From contig UQTA01000032.1 of the NCBI GenBank assembly GCA_900543885.1, positions 1 through 36,109 of the forward strand: DNA of 36,109 nucleotides. Direction: 5' to 3'. The notes beneath the pieces were generated by a model that was not told the origin of the DNA, ran no database searches, and saw only the letters and a list, made by a program, of their open reading frames with translations. This DNA comes from an uncultured Clostridium sp. GTDB lineage: Bacteria > Bacillota > Clostridia > Lachnospirales > Lachnospiraceae. The position numbers and the translations under genes were made by a program. Within the stretch, counting starts at the first letter, position 1, and each line of letters opens with the position of its first letter. Below are positions 7,331-14,770 of this stretch, piece after piece.

Positions 7331-8098
7331 ATGAGGACGAAAGACAATGGAAAGAACAACACAGCAAAGGATAGTATAAAAAAGAAGCACCCGGCATTTG
7401 CATGGTTTAAAAGAGTGACGGTTGTGCTTTGTGCGGTGGTCATGTATTTTGCAGTGACCATTGGTATCCGGGGTTATGATATGTATAAAGATGCCATTGC
7501 TCAGGTCAGTCTGGCTGATAAGGTGAATGAGATCCGCTCCAAGGAAAGCTATACCTTGTTTTCGGACCTTCCAGAGACCTATACGGATGCAGTCCTCTCT
7601 GTGGAAGACCATAGATTTTACGGACATATTGGTATCGACCCCATTGCCATTACAAGAGCCATGGTCAATGATGTAAAAGCAGGCCGTTTTGTAGAAGGCG
7701 GCAGCACCATTACCCAGCAGCTGGCAAAAAATCTGTACTTCACCCAGGAAAAGAAGATGGAACGGAAGGTGGCAGAGGTATTTATGGCCTTTGCCTTGGA
7801 GCGGGATTACAGTAAAAATGAGATCTTGGAACTTTATGTAAATACCATTTACTTTGGGAACGGATATTATTGCATCAAAGATGCCAGCGAAGGCTATTTC
7901 GGAAAAGAGCCGGAAGACTTAACTGATTACGAAAGCACACTCCTTGCAGGCGTTCCAAACGCACCGTCTAAATATGCCCCCACTGTCAACCTGGAACTGG
8001 CCGAAAAGCGCCAGGAGCAGGTAGTAGAACGGCTGGTAGCCTGTGGACTGTTTACAAAAGAGCGGGCGCTGGAGACATTGGCGGGAAGTGAGATGTAA
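7331..8098 (+). CDS. Monofunctional peptidoglycan glycosyltransferase (GT51)
   Basis: A 255-residue membrane-anchored enzyme that polymerises lipid II into glycan strands outside the cell membrane. A basic N-terminus leads to one transmembrane helix (about 28-46), then a GT51 domain. The GT51 motifs are present: catalytic Glu92 in EDHRFYGH, GGSTITQQLAKN (123-134), RKVAE (145-149) and the second catalytic Glu region EILELYVN. The length fits a monofunctional glycosyltransferase; there is no transpeptidase domain. ATG 7331 has AGGAGAGAAGG upstream. The roughly 140-nt structured leader suggests post-transcriptional control (inference). Equivalent names are MtgA or the PBP1-like glycosyltransferase domain. 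Confidence 0.93.
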   Translation: MRTKDNGKNNTAKDSIKKKHPAFAWFKRVTVVLCAVVMYFAVTIGIRGYDMYKDAIAQVSLADKVNEIRSKESYTLFSDLPETYTDAVLSVEDHRFYGHIGIDPIAITRAMVNDVKAGRFVEGGSTITQQLAKNLYFTQEKKMERKVAEVFMAFALERDYSKNEILELYVNTIYFGNGYYCIKDASEGYFGKEPEDLTDYESTLLAGVPNAPSKYAPTVNLELAEKRQEQVVERLVACGLFTKERALETLAGSEM

Positions 8099-8144
8099 GA
8101 GCCGGAATGTAGAGCGGAATTATGATTTATTAGGAAGGAGATAT

Positions 8145-8534
8145 ATGGATCAGATAACATTTCATAGTAAAAAAGATGCCATTCATGCTGATAAGCCAAA
8201 TGGCACCAGCGTAGATTACTATATATTTCCAGAATATGAGGTGCATACAAACTGTATTGCACCTTATTCTATTCAGGAATGGCATTACCATGAAAAAATC
8301 ATTGAAACACTGCTGATAACAAAGGGAAAATTATTATGCCGTTATCTGGAAGGCACTGATCAGCATTCCAGATACCTTTATGAAGGGGATCTGGTTCAGG
8401 TGGGAAACAGTATCCACACATTTGAAAATGATACAGATGAAGAAGTTCAATTTACTGTATTTCGTTTTGTGCCAGATGGGACAGATAAACGGGAAGTGAT
8501 AAAAAGAGACAAGAAAGTAGTTAAAATCAATTAA
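8145..8534 (+). CDS. Small cupin-domain protein
   Basis: 129 residues forming a single cupin barrel. The first cupin motif is W-H-Y-H (His47, His49) with Glu54 and glycine 61. The second is GDLVQVGNSIHTF with His91. These are the usual metal ligands, so a metal-dependent enzyme, isomerase or ligand sensor is possible; the substrate is unknown. The start is ATG 8145 with AGGAAGGAG 5 nt upstream; a longer open frame from 8043 overlaps the GT51 gene and lacks a ribosome site. It follows the GT51 gene by 46 nt and may be co-transcribed. Its 3' end overlaps the convergent Doc-type toxin gene by 8 bp. Confidence 0.8.
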   Translation: MDQITFHSKKDAIHADKPNGTSVDYYIFPEYEVHTNCIAPYSIQEWHYHEKIIETLLITKGKLLCRYLEGTDQHSRYLYEGDLVQVGNSIHTFENDTDEEVQFTVFRFVPDGTDKREVIKRDKKVVKIN

Positions 8535-8904
8535 TGTGGTTTTGTATCCATTTTAATAAATCTTGTTCGTGTGCTTTCCCATCAGCAATTGCAATAAACA
8601 TGTCTGATAATTCTCCTTCTCTTAAATGAAGATGATACCCGTTCCATTTTAAGAGTAACTGTACAGACATAGCGCCAATCCGTTTATTGCCATCGATAAA
8701 GGCATGATTGGAAGCTAGGCCATACCCGGGCCGTGCTATTTTTTCAATTTCGCCGGGAAACAGATCTATACCACCGAAGGACTGTAGGGGTGCTGCTAAA
8801 GCAGCTTCCAGAGCGGCTTGATCGCGAAGCCCATCCAGTCCTCCAGTAACTTGAATGATCTGAGAATGAATTGCTATAATATCATCTGTCTGTATCCAAA
8901 TCAT
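8527..8904 (-). CDS. Doc-family toxin (Fic fold)
   Basis: 125 residues, the size of P1 Doc. The Fic/Doc active-site motif HAFIDGNKR is at residues 67-75 (catalytic His67; GNKR binds phosphates). Doc proteins phosphorylate EF-Tu and stop translation, while other Fic proteins AMPylate; which applies here cannot be read from sequence. The ATG overlaps the antitoxin stop by ATGA, so translation is coupled and the antitoxin is made first. The partner is a RelB/DinJ-type protein and not the usual Phd. Confidence 0.88.
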   Translation of the reverse strand: MIWIQTDDIIAIHSQIIQVTGGLDGLRDQAALEAALAAPLQSFGGIDLFPGEIEKIARPGYGLASNHAFIDGNKRIGAMSVQLLLKWNGYHLHLREGELSDMFIAIADGKAHEQDLLKWIQNHIN

Positions 8905-9152
8905 TTAGCCATCCTTTCATAATCTGATGCAAAAGAGCGGAGCAGGTCGTTGGTATCTGCTAACATCTGTTCTTTGGTAAGTGCTTTTTCATTTGTCTTT
9001 AATTTGATCTGAAAAGGCATACCTTTTTCACGGACAAAGGCATTGACAAATAAATTAATGGCAGTAGAAGGAGTCATGCCAAGCTGATTGCAGATTTCAG
9101 TCATCTGTTCCTTGATCTGAGAGTCAATACGAAATGTCATACTAGAATCCAT
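8901..9152 (-). CDS. RelB/DinJ-family antitoxin
   Basis: 83 residues with the ribbon-helix-helix start of RelB/DinJ proteins (SMTFRIDSQIKEQMTEICNQ, GMTPSTAINLFVNAFV) and an acidic, flexible C-terminal half that would wrap the toxin. The start is ATG 9152 (MDSSMTF) with AAAGGA upstream; the open frame extends further to 9236 but includes the promoter. It is the first gene of the pair and is expected to repress its own promoter as a dimer on the palindrome at 9171-9196. Confidence 0.87.
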   Translation of the reverse strand: MDSSMTFRIDSQIKEQMTEICNQLGMTPSTAINLFVNAFVREKGMPFQIKLKTNEKALTKEQMLADTNDLLRSFASDYERMAK

Positions 9153-9170
9153 AGTATCACCATCCTTTCT

Positions 9171-9211
9171 ATATGTAAGACAATTATAATACATATTATA
9201 TACAAAAGCAA
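9171..9211 (-). promoter_or_regulatory. Promoter and operator of the toxin-antitoxin operon
   Basis: On the minus strand -35 TTGCTT (9206-9211), a 17-bp spacer and a perfect -10 TATAAT (9183-9188). The inverted repeat ATATGTA (9171-9177) ... TACATAT (9190-9196) brackets the -10 box, as expected for an autoregulated antitoxin operator. Confidence 0.75.
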
Positions 9212-9358
9212 TGGCATGGTTTGTAAAAAGAATCACGGCTTGTAAAAGAAGGCCATATCTGCTAGAATAAGTGAACGACTAAGTAAAATGAGCGTTAGAT
9301 ACCTCCTATATGGCGGAATCTAGCGCTTTCAGGCGTGTTTTGGAAAGGAAAATATTTT

Positions 9359-9925
9359 ATGTATATCATAGCAGGACTGGGAAACCCTACAAGGGAGTAT
9401 GAGAAAACAAGACATAACGTGGGATTTGATACCATTGATGTGCTGGCGGACAAGTTAAACACATCTGTGGATGAGAAGAAATTTAAGGGACTTTATGGAA
9501 GAGGCATCATTGCCGGAGAAAAGGTGATCCTTTTAAAGCCTCAGACTTTTATGAATTTAAGCGGTGAGAGTATAAGGGAAGCTGCGGATTTCTATAAGAT
9601 AGACCCGGAGCATATTATTGTTATATATGATGATATCAGTCTGGACGTAGGTCAGCTGCGTATCCGCAAAAAAGGCAGCGCTGGCGGCCATAACGGCATC
9701 AAAAATATCATTGCCCACCTGGGAACACAGGAGTTTCCACGTATTAAGGTAGGCGTAGGTGACAAGCCACCCAGAATGGATCTGGCAGATTATGTACTCA
9801 GCCGCTTCTCTAAGGAAGATCGTGAAAAAATGGAGCAGGCATTTAAAGATGCGGCAGAGGCAGTAGAGGTCATGATCGCAGAGGGACCAGATGCGGCTAT
9901 GAACCAGTTTAATGGTCACAAATAG
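9359..9925 (+). CDS. pth: Peptidyl-tRNA hydrolase
   Basis: 188 residues. The enzyme releases tRNA from peptidyl-tRNAs that fall off ribosomes. The N-terminus MYIIAGLGNP-x-YE-x-TRHNVGF is the family signature, with Asn9 and catalytic His19, followed by FMNLSG and DDISLDVGQLRIRKKGSAGGHNG. The start is ATG 9359 with GGAAAGGA upstream; the GTG 24 nt earlier would add eight residues not found in the family. It is complete, full-length and directly upstream of mfd, a common order in Firmicutes. A possible leader hairpin (about 9292-9326, GCGTTAGAT/ATCTAGCGC) precedes it. Confidence 0.96.
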   Translation: MYIIAGLGNPTREYEKTRHNVGFDTIDVLADKLNTSVDEKKFKGLYGRGIIAGEKVILLKPQTFMNLSGESIREAADFYKIDPEHIIVIYDDISLDVGQLRIRKKGSAGGHNGIKNIIAHLGTQEFPRIKVGVGDKPPRMDLADYVLSRFSKEDREKMEQAFKDAAEAVEVMIAEGPDAAMNQFNGHK

Positions 9926-10024
9926 GCATTGTGTGCATAACTGAACACAAAAACCATCAAACAGACACAATGCACATAGAAATGGCAATGGAACAGAATC
10001 AGATACAGGATATAAGGGGAAAAC

Positions 10025-13000
10025 ATGGAAAATCCGTTATTGGAATTACAGGAATATGAAAATTTACGGGATGCGTTAAAAAAAGCGAAAGGACCCCTTC
10101 AGGCCACAGGGACCCTGGATTCCCAGAAGGTGCATCTCATGTACTGGCTGGGAAAAGACGGGGGATTTCCATGGAAGCTGGTGGTGACCTATGATGATCA
10201 GAGAGCCAGGGAAATCTATGACGATTTTCGCAGCTTTACGGAAAATGTATGGCTTTATCCGGCAAAAGACCTGTTGTTTTACAGTGCGGATATCCACGGA
10301 AATCTTATGACCCGCCAGCGCATTGCTGTGTGGCGTCATTTGATGGAAGATGAGGAAGGTGTGGTAGTCACTACGCTGGATGGACTTATGGATCATCTGC
10401 TTCCCCTGGTATTTTTAAAGCAGCAGGCAGTGACTGTAGAAAACGGACAGATCATGGATCTGGATGAATGGAAGGAACGGCTGACAGCACTGGGATATGA
10501 ACGGACGGCTCAGGTGGATGGTATGGGCCAGTTTTCCATCCGCGGCGGCATTGTAGACATTTTTCCCCTGACGGAGGAAGCACCGGTACGTATTGAGTTG
10601 TGGGATGATGAGGTAGATTCCATCCGCAGCTTTGATCCGGAAAGTCAGCGTTCTGTGGAACAGCTGGAAAAAGTTACCATTTATCCTGCTGCGGAGACGG
10701 TTTTGACGAAAAAACAGTTAGAAGCCGGGATCGCAGGGCTGGAAAAGGAAGAAAAGGAATATGAAGCAGCTTTAAGGGCCAAACATCAGATCGAGGAAGC
10801 ATCCCGCATCCGGGGAATTATAAAAGAACTGACAGAAGGAATAAGACAAGGCTGGAAACGAGATGGATTAGACGCATATATCAGGTATTTCTGCCCGGAA
10901 ACAGTGTCATTTCTGGATTACTTTCCTGCAGGAGATACACTGATCTGCCTGGATGAACCGGCCCGGTTAAAGGAAAAGGGCGAGACTGTAGAACAGGAAT
11001 TCAGGGAAAGTATGATCCACCGCCTGGAAAAAGGATATCTGCTTCCGGGACAGACAGAGCTTCTTTATGCAGGCCCCCAGGTGCTGGCAAAGCTTCAGGG
11101 ATCGTATACAGTGATGCTTACAGGCCTTGACCAGAAACTTCCTGGTATGAAAGTGAAGGAAAAGTTCAGTTTTGATGTACGAAATGTAAATTCCTATCAG
11201 AACAGTTTTGACATGCTTATAAGTGATCTGACCCGTTGGAAGAAGGAAGGCTACCGGGTGGTTTTATTATCCGCTTCCAGGACAAGAGCCAGCCGGCTGG
11301 CCAGCGATCTGCGGGAATATGACCTGCGGGCTTATTGCCCGGATGGAACAGGGGAAGAACACAAGGCGGCTCCCGGTGAGATACTGGTTACTTATGGAAA
11401 TATCCACAGAGGCTTTGAGTATCCGCTGATCAAATTTGTCATCATTACAGAAGGCGACATGTTTGGTACGGAAAAGAAGAAAAAAAGGCGGAAAAAGAGC
11501 AATTATCAGGGAAAAGCCATTCAAAGCTTTTCGGAACTGGCAGTAGGGGATTATGTAGTCCATGAGGAACATGGTCTTGGCATCTATAAAGGAATTGAAA
11601 AAGTAGAGCGGGACAAGGTTATTAAAGACTATATTAAGATCGAATATGGAGATGGAGGCAATCTGTATCTGCCTGCTACCAGACTGGAAAGCATCCAGAA
11701 ATATGCCGGAGCGGATGCCAAGAAGCCCAAGTTAAATAAACTGGGCGGTACAGAATGGAATAAGACCAAGACCCGTGTCAAAGGGGCGGTTCAGGAGATT
11801 GCAAGAGATCTGGTGAAACTGTATGCGGCCCGTCAGGCTCAAAATGGCTATCAGTATGGGGAAGACACTGTATGGCAGAAGGAATTTGAGGAACTGTTCC
11901 CTTATGAGGAAACAGACGACCAGTTAGATGCCATTGAGGCAGTGAAAAAAGATATGGAAAGCCGTAAGATCATGGACCGGCTGATCTGTGGTGATGTTGG
12001 TTACGGAAAGACAGAGATCGCCCTGCGGGCAGCTTTTAAGGCAGTTCAGGACAGCAAACAGGTGGTGTATCTGGTACCAACCACCATTCTGGCTCAGCAG
12101 CATTATAATACTTTTGTCCAGAGAATGAAGGATTTTCCGGTGCGCATTGATATGTTGAGCCGTTTCTGCACCCCATCCCAGCAGAAAAAGACATTGGAAG
12201 ACCTGCGAAAAGGTATGGTGGACATTGTGATCGGTACCCACAGAGTGCTTTCTAAGGATCTGAAGTTTAAAAATCTGGGTCTTTTGATCATTGATGAGGA
12301 GCAGCGTTTCGGTGTGGCTCATAAAGAGAAGATCAAGCAGCTGAAGGAAAATGTAGATGTTATGACTTTGACTGCAACACCGATCCCACGGACACTGCAT
12401 ATGAGCCTTGCAGGGATCCGGGATATGAGCGTGCTGGAAGAACCGCCTGTGGACCGTACACCGATCCAGACTTATGTAATGGAATACAATGAGGAAATGG
12501 TCCGGGAAGCGATCAACAGAGAGCTGGCGCGAAAAGGCCAGGTGTACTATGTATACAATCGTGTAACGGATATTGATGAGGTGGCAGCAAGGATCCAGAA
12601 ACTGGTGCCGGATGCAGTGGTTACCTTTGCTCATGGACAGATGCATGAGCATCAGCTGGAACGGATCATGACAGACTTTATTAATGGTGAGATCGATGTT
12701 CTGGTGTCCACCACCATTATTGAGACTGGCCTTGATATTCCCAATGCCAATACAATGATCATCCATGACGCAGACAGACTGGGACTTTCTCAGTTATACC
12801 AGTTGAGAGGACGTGTAGGCCGTTCTAACAGAACTTCTTTTGCATTTTTAATGTATAAACGTGATAAGCTTTTAAAAGAGGAGGCGGAAAAACGCCTTCA
12901 GGCTATCCGGGAATTTACGGAACTGGGTTCTGGTATTAAGATCGCTATGCGTGATCTTGAGATCCGTGGGGCTGGAAATGTCCTTGGTGCAGAGCAGCAT

Positions 13001-13555
13001 GGACATATGGAAGCAGTGGGTTATGACCTTTACTGTAAAATGTTAAATCAGGCAGTTTTAGCATTAAAGGGAGAAGAAACAGAAGAAGATTCTTATGCTA
13101 CCAGCGTGGAATGTGACATTGATGCTTATATTCCTGCTAATTATATTAAAAATGAGTATCAGAAACTGGATATTTATAAGAGAATCTCTGCCATTGAGAC
13201 AGAAGATGAATATATGGATATGCAGGATGAACTGATGGATCGTTTCGGAGATATTCCAAAGAGTGTGGAAAATCTTCTTGTTATTGCCAGAGTGCGGGCT
13301 TTAGCTCATAAATGCTATGTGACGGAAGTCCTGGTAAAAGAAAAAGAAGTGAAGCTGACTATGTATCAGAAAGCGAAGCTGAATGTGGGAGAGATACCGG
13401 GGCTGGTAAATTCTTACGCAGGAGCTTTGAAACTGGTACCTGGAGAAGTGCCGGTGTTCCACTATGTGGAAAGAAAATCCAAAGGCATTACCACTGAAGA
13501 TATGCTGTTTAAGGCGGAGGAAATATTGAAGAAATTAAAAAAGCTGCGGGCGTAG
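10025..13555 (+). CDS. mfd: Transcription-repair coupling factor Mfd
   Basis: 1176 residues, the usual length. Mfd removes RNA polymerase stalled at DNA damage and recruits UvrA. Domains in order: UvrB-like N-terminus (GQFSIRGGIVDIFP), RNA-polymerase-interaction domain (GDYVVHEEHGLGIYKGIE), RecG-type translocase with Walker A GDVGYGKTE (about residue 656), DEEQ box (about 756), TATPIPRT and QLRGRVGRS, then a C-terminal regulatory domain. ATG 10025 has AAGGGGA upstream and follows pth by about 100 nt, so the two are probably co-transcribed. The stop codon lies inside the terminator hairpin. Nothing is missing. Confidence 0.97.
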   Translation: MENPLLELQEYENLRDALKKAKGPLQATGTLDSQKVHLMYWLGKDGGFPWKLVVTYDDQRAREIYDDFRSFTENVWLYPAKDLLFYSADIHGNLMTRQRIAVWRHLMEDEEGVVVTTLDGLMDHLLPLVFLKQQAVTVENGQIMDLDEWKERLTALGYERTAQVDGMGQFSIRGGIVDIFPLTEEAPVRIELWDDEVDSIRSFDPESQRSVEQLEKVTIYPAAETVLTKKQLEAGIAGLEKEEKEYEAALRAKHQIEEASRIRGIIKELTEGIRQGWKRDGLDAYIRYFCPETVSFLDYFPAGDTLICLDEPARLKEKGETVEQEFRESMIHRLEKGYLLPGQTELLYAGPQVLAKLQGSYTVMLTGLDQKLPGMKVKEKFSFDVRNVNSYQNSFDMLISDLTRWKKEGYRVVLLSASRTRASRLASDLREYDLRAYCPDGTGEEHKAAPGEILVTYGNIHRGFEYPLIKFVIITEGDMFGTEKKKKRRKKSNYQGKAIQSFSELAVGDYVVHEEHGLGIYKGIEKVERDKVIKDYIKIEYGDGGNLYLPATRLESIQKYAGADAKKPKLNKLGGTEWNKTKTRVKGAVQEIARDLVKLYAARQAQNGYQYGEDTVWQKEFEELFPYEETDDQLDAIEAVKKDMESRKIMDRLICGDVGYGKTEIALRAAFKAVQDSKQVVYLVPTTILAQQHYNTFVQRMKDFPVRIDMLSRFCTPSQQKKTLEDLRKGMVDIVIGTHRVLSKDLKFKNLGLLIIDEEQRFGVAHKEKIKQLKENVDVMTLTATPIPRTLHMSLAGIRDMSVLEEPPVDRTPIQTYVMEYNEEMVREAINRELARKGQVYYVYNRVTDIDEVAARIQKLVPDAVVTFAHGQMHEHQLERIMTDFINGEIDVLVSTTIIETGLDIPNANTMIIHDADRLGLSQLYQLRGRVGRSNRTSFAFLMYKRDKLLKEEAEKRLQAIREFTELGSGIKIAMRDLEIRGAGNVLGAEQHGHMEAVGYDLYCKMLNQAVLALKGEETEEDSYATSVECDIDAYIPANYIKNEYQKLDIYKRISAIETEDEYMDMQDELMDRFGDIPKSVENLLVIARVRALAHKCYVTEVLVKEKEVKLTMYQKAKLNVGEIPGLVNSYAGALKLVPGEVPVFHYVERKSKGITTEDMLFKAEEILKKLKKLRA

Positions 13556-13570
13556 AACCTGCAGCTTTTT
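13537..13570. terminator. Terminator at the mfd stop codon (bidirectional)
   Basis: AAAAAAGCTGCGGG ... CCTGCAGCTTTTT forms an 8-bp GC-rich stem (one G-T pair) flanked by A- and T-runs. It contains the mfd stop codon in its loop and lies 4 nt before the end of the convergent TM1266-family gene, so it can end both transcripts. Confidence 0.85.
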
Positions 13571-13573
13571 GCG

Positions 13574-13831
13574 TCAGGGCGTATTTGTCACAGGAACCTG
13601 GATGGATTTCACTTTTACACCTTTTACTTTCCCCAGATCTCCTGCAAATGAGCTGATCTCATTTTGGGTGCCATGGAGTACAACACTGACTACAGATACA
13701 CCGTATTCTCTGCAGGGGACGCCCAATCGTGCAATGATCATAGGTGCGTGGAGATGGAGTTTTTCATTCATAATGGAAACAGATTCCGGGTCGCTTATGA
13801 TACAGCTGATGACAGCTAAACGGTCTTCCAT
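13574..13831 (-). CDS. TM1266-family putative regulator (iron-only hydrogenase system)
   Basis: 85 residues of one small ACT/NikR-C-like alpha-beta domain. Conserved features are RLAVISCIISD at the N-terminus, the central IIARLGVPCREYGVSVVSVV, and a terminal GVKVKS. Proteins of this family usually sit beside FeFe-hydrogenase maturation genes and are annotated as putative regulators; the biochemical role is not established. Here no hydrogenase gene is in view. ATG 13831 follows AAAGGAG and lies 33 nt after the LUD-domain gene, so the two form an operon. Confidence 0.85.
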   Translation of the reverse strand: MEDRLAVISCIISDPESVSIMNEKLHLHAPMIIARLGVPCREYGVSVVSVVLHGTQNEISSFAGDLGKVKGVKVKSIQVPVTNTP

Positions 13832-13864
13832 AGAAACGCTCCTTTCAGCGGTGATTTCACGCGA

Positions 13865-14491
13865 TCAATATCCTATGACATCATTTACCAGGATTACGTG
13901 GATACGGTCGGTATGTCTGGAATATCTGGTGATAAGAAACTGGCAGCAGAGAGTATCTGGGGATTTGCAGTCAAAACATTTGCCGGTTTCTTTACATGGA
14001 GTTTTAACATTAAATCGCTGTGCATTCATAGGAGCAGCTACATTTCTTGCACGTTTCATGGCGCTGTCAAGGTCGGAACAGACTTTATTTATGCCAACAA
14101 TAAAAATAACTTTCTTTGGTCCCTGGGCGATACAGGAAACACGGTTGGAGTTTCCGTCAATGTTGACCATAATACCGTCGCTTGTAATGGCATTTGCACT
14201 GGATAAGAAGATATCTGCGTCATAAGCAGCCATAAGACCTTCTCTTGGCGGTATTTTGTCGCGGTCAATATAGTGATAGTTTCCTGCTTCCAGGGCTTTT
14301 ATCAGTCCGATCTCATGGGCACTCATACAGCCGCCCATAGCGATGGTGCTTCCTTCCGGAATCAATTCTAATGCCTGTTTTAAAGCATCTTCTTTATTTT
14401 CTGCGTAATAACCGGACATGTTGCGGGACTGCAGGCCCTTGATCACTGTCTGTGCCAGACGTTCATTTCTTCTTCTGCTGTTGTCATCCAT
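13865..14491 (-). CDS. LUD-domain protein (LutC/DUF162-like)
   Basis: 208 residues with the LUD fold signatures GSTIAMGGCMSAHEIGL, YDADIFLSSANAITSDG and GPKKVIFIVGINK. It ends in a cysteine-rich segment (CKETGKCFDCKSPDTLCC) that could hold a metal or Fe-S centre. LUD proteins include LutB/LutC of lactate oxidation, but many clostridial stand-alone members have no proven function, and no lutA or lutB is in the window. The start is ATG 14491 with GGAGG 8 nt upstream; the open frame extends to a TTG at 14506 that overlaps the ribosome site. It is the first gene of a two-gene operon with the TM1266-family regulator. Confidence 0.85.
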   Translation of the reverse strand: MDDNSRRRNERLAQTVIKGLQSRNMSGYYAENKEDALKQALELIPEGSTIAMGGCMSAHEIGLIKALEAGNYHYIDRDKIPPREGLMAAYDADIFLSSANAITSDGIMVNIDGNSNRVSCIAQGPKKVIFIVGINKVCSDLDSAMKRARNVAAPMNAQRFNVKTPCKETGKCFDCKSPDTLCCQFLITRYSRHTDRIHVILVNDVIGY

Positions 14492-14515
14492 GCTAAAATC
14501 CTCCAAGTCTTTCTA

Positions 14516-14571
14516 ATGTTCTCCCGGAATCAGCCGCAAAGGCAGATGCATGAAAGACCCCGAGGGAACAT
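14516..14571 (-). promoter_or_regulatory. Leader hairpin upstream of the LUD gene
   Basis: ATGTTCTC (14516-14523) pairs with GGGAACAT (14564-14571). The first 16 bases (ATGTTCTCCCGGAATC) recur exactly at 28290-28305 in the leader of the FKBP gene, so this is part of a dispersed leader element. Function unknown. Confidence 0.5.
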
Positions 14572-14665
14572 CTAAATATTGTTAATCTTATTTTAGCAGA
14601 AAAGTTTTAAAATTACATCTGTTTTTATGTGAACTCAGTTTTTGGAATACAGGTATTAGAGTAGC

Positions 14666-14694
14666 TTGCACAATTGCAGCTGCCTGTCTATAAT
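14666..14694 (+). promoter_or_regulatory. Sigma-A promoter of the BMP-fusion operon
   Basis: -35 TTGCAC (14666-14671), 17-bp spacer, perfect -10 TATAAT (14689-14694). The start site would be about 70 nt upstream of the ATG at 14771. Confidence 0.75.
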
Positions 14695-14770
14695 AAATAT
14701 AAAACAGGTGCAGCAATACAGATGAAATGTAACAGTAATACAAGAGATTGGGAGGCGGGGGAATAAAACT

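Noticed and set aside
11924..12766. 280-codon minus-strand ORF inside mfd
   Set aside because: Runs opposite the translocase domain of a clear mfd gene, lacks a ribosome site and its Cys/His-rich product is typical of an antisense shadow.
13569..14225. 218-codon plus-strand ORF over the LUD and TM1266-family genes
   Set aside because: Both minus-strand genes are recognised families with proper ribosome sites; the plus-strand frame has no family features.
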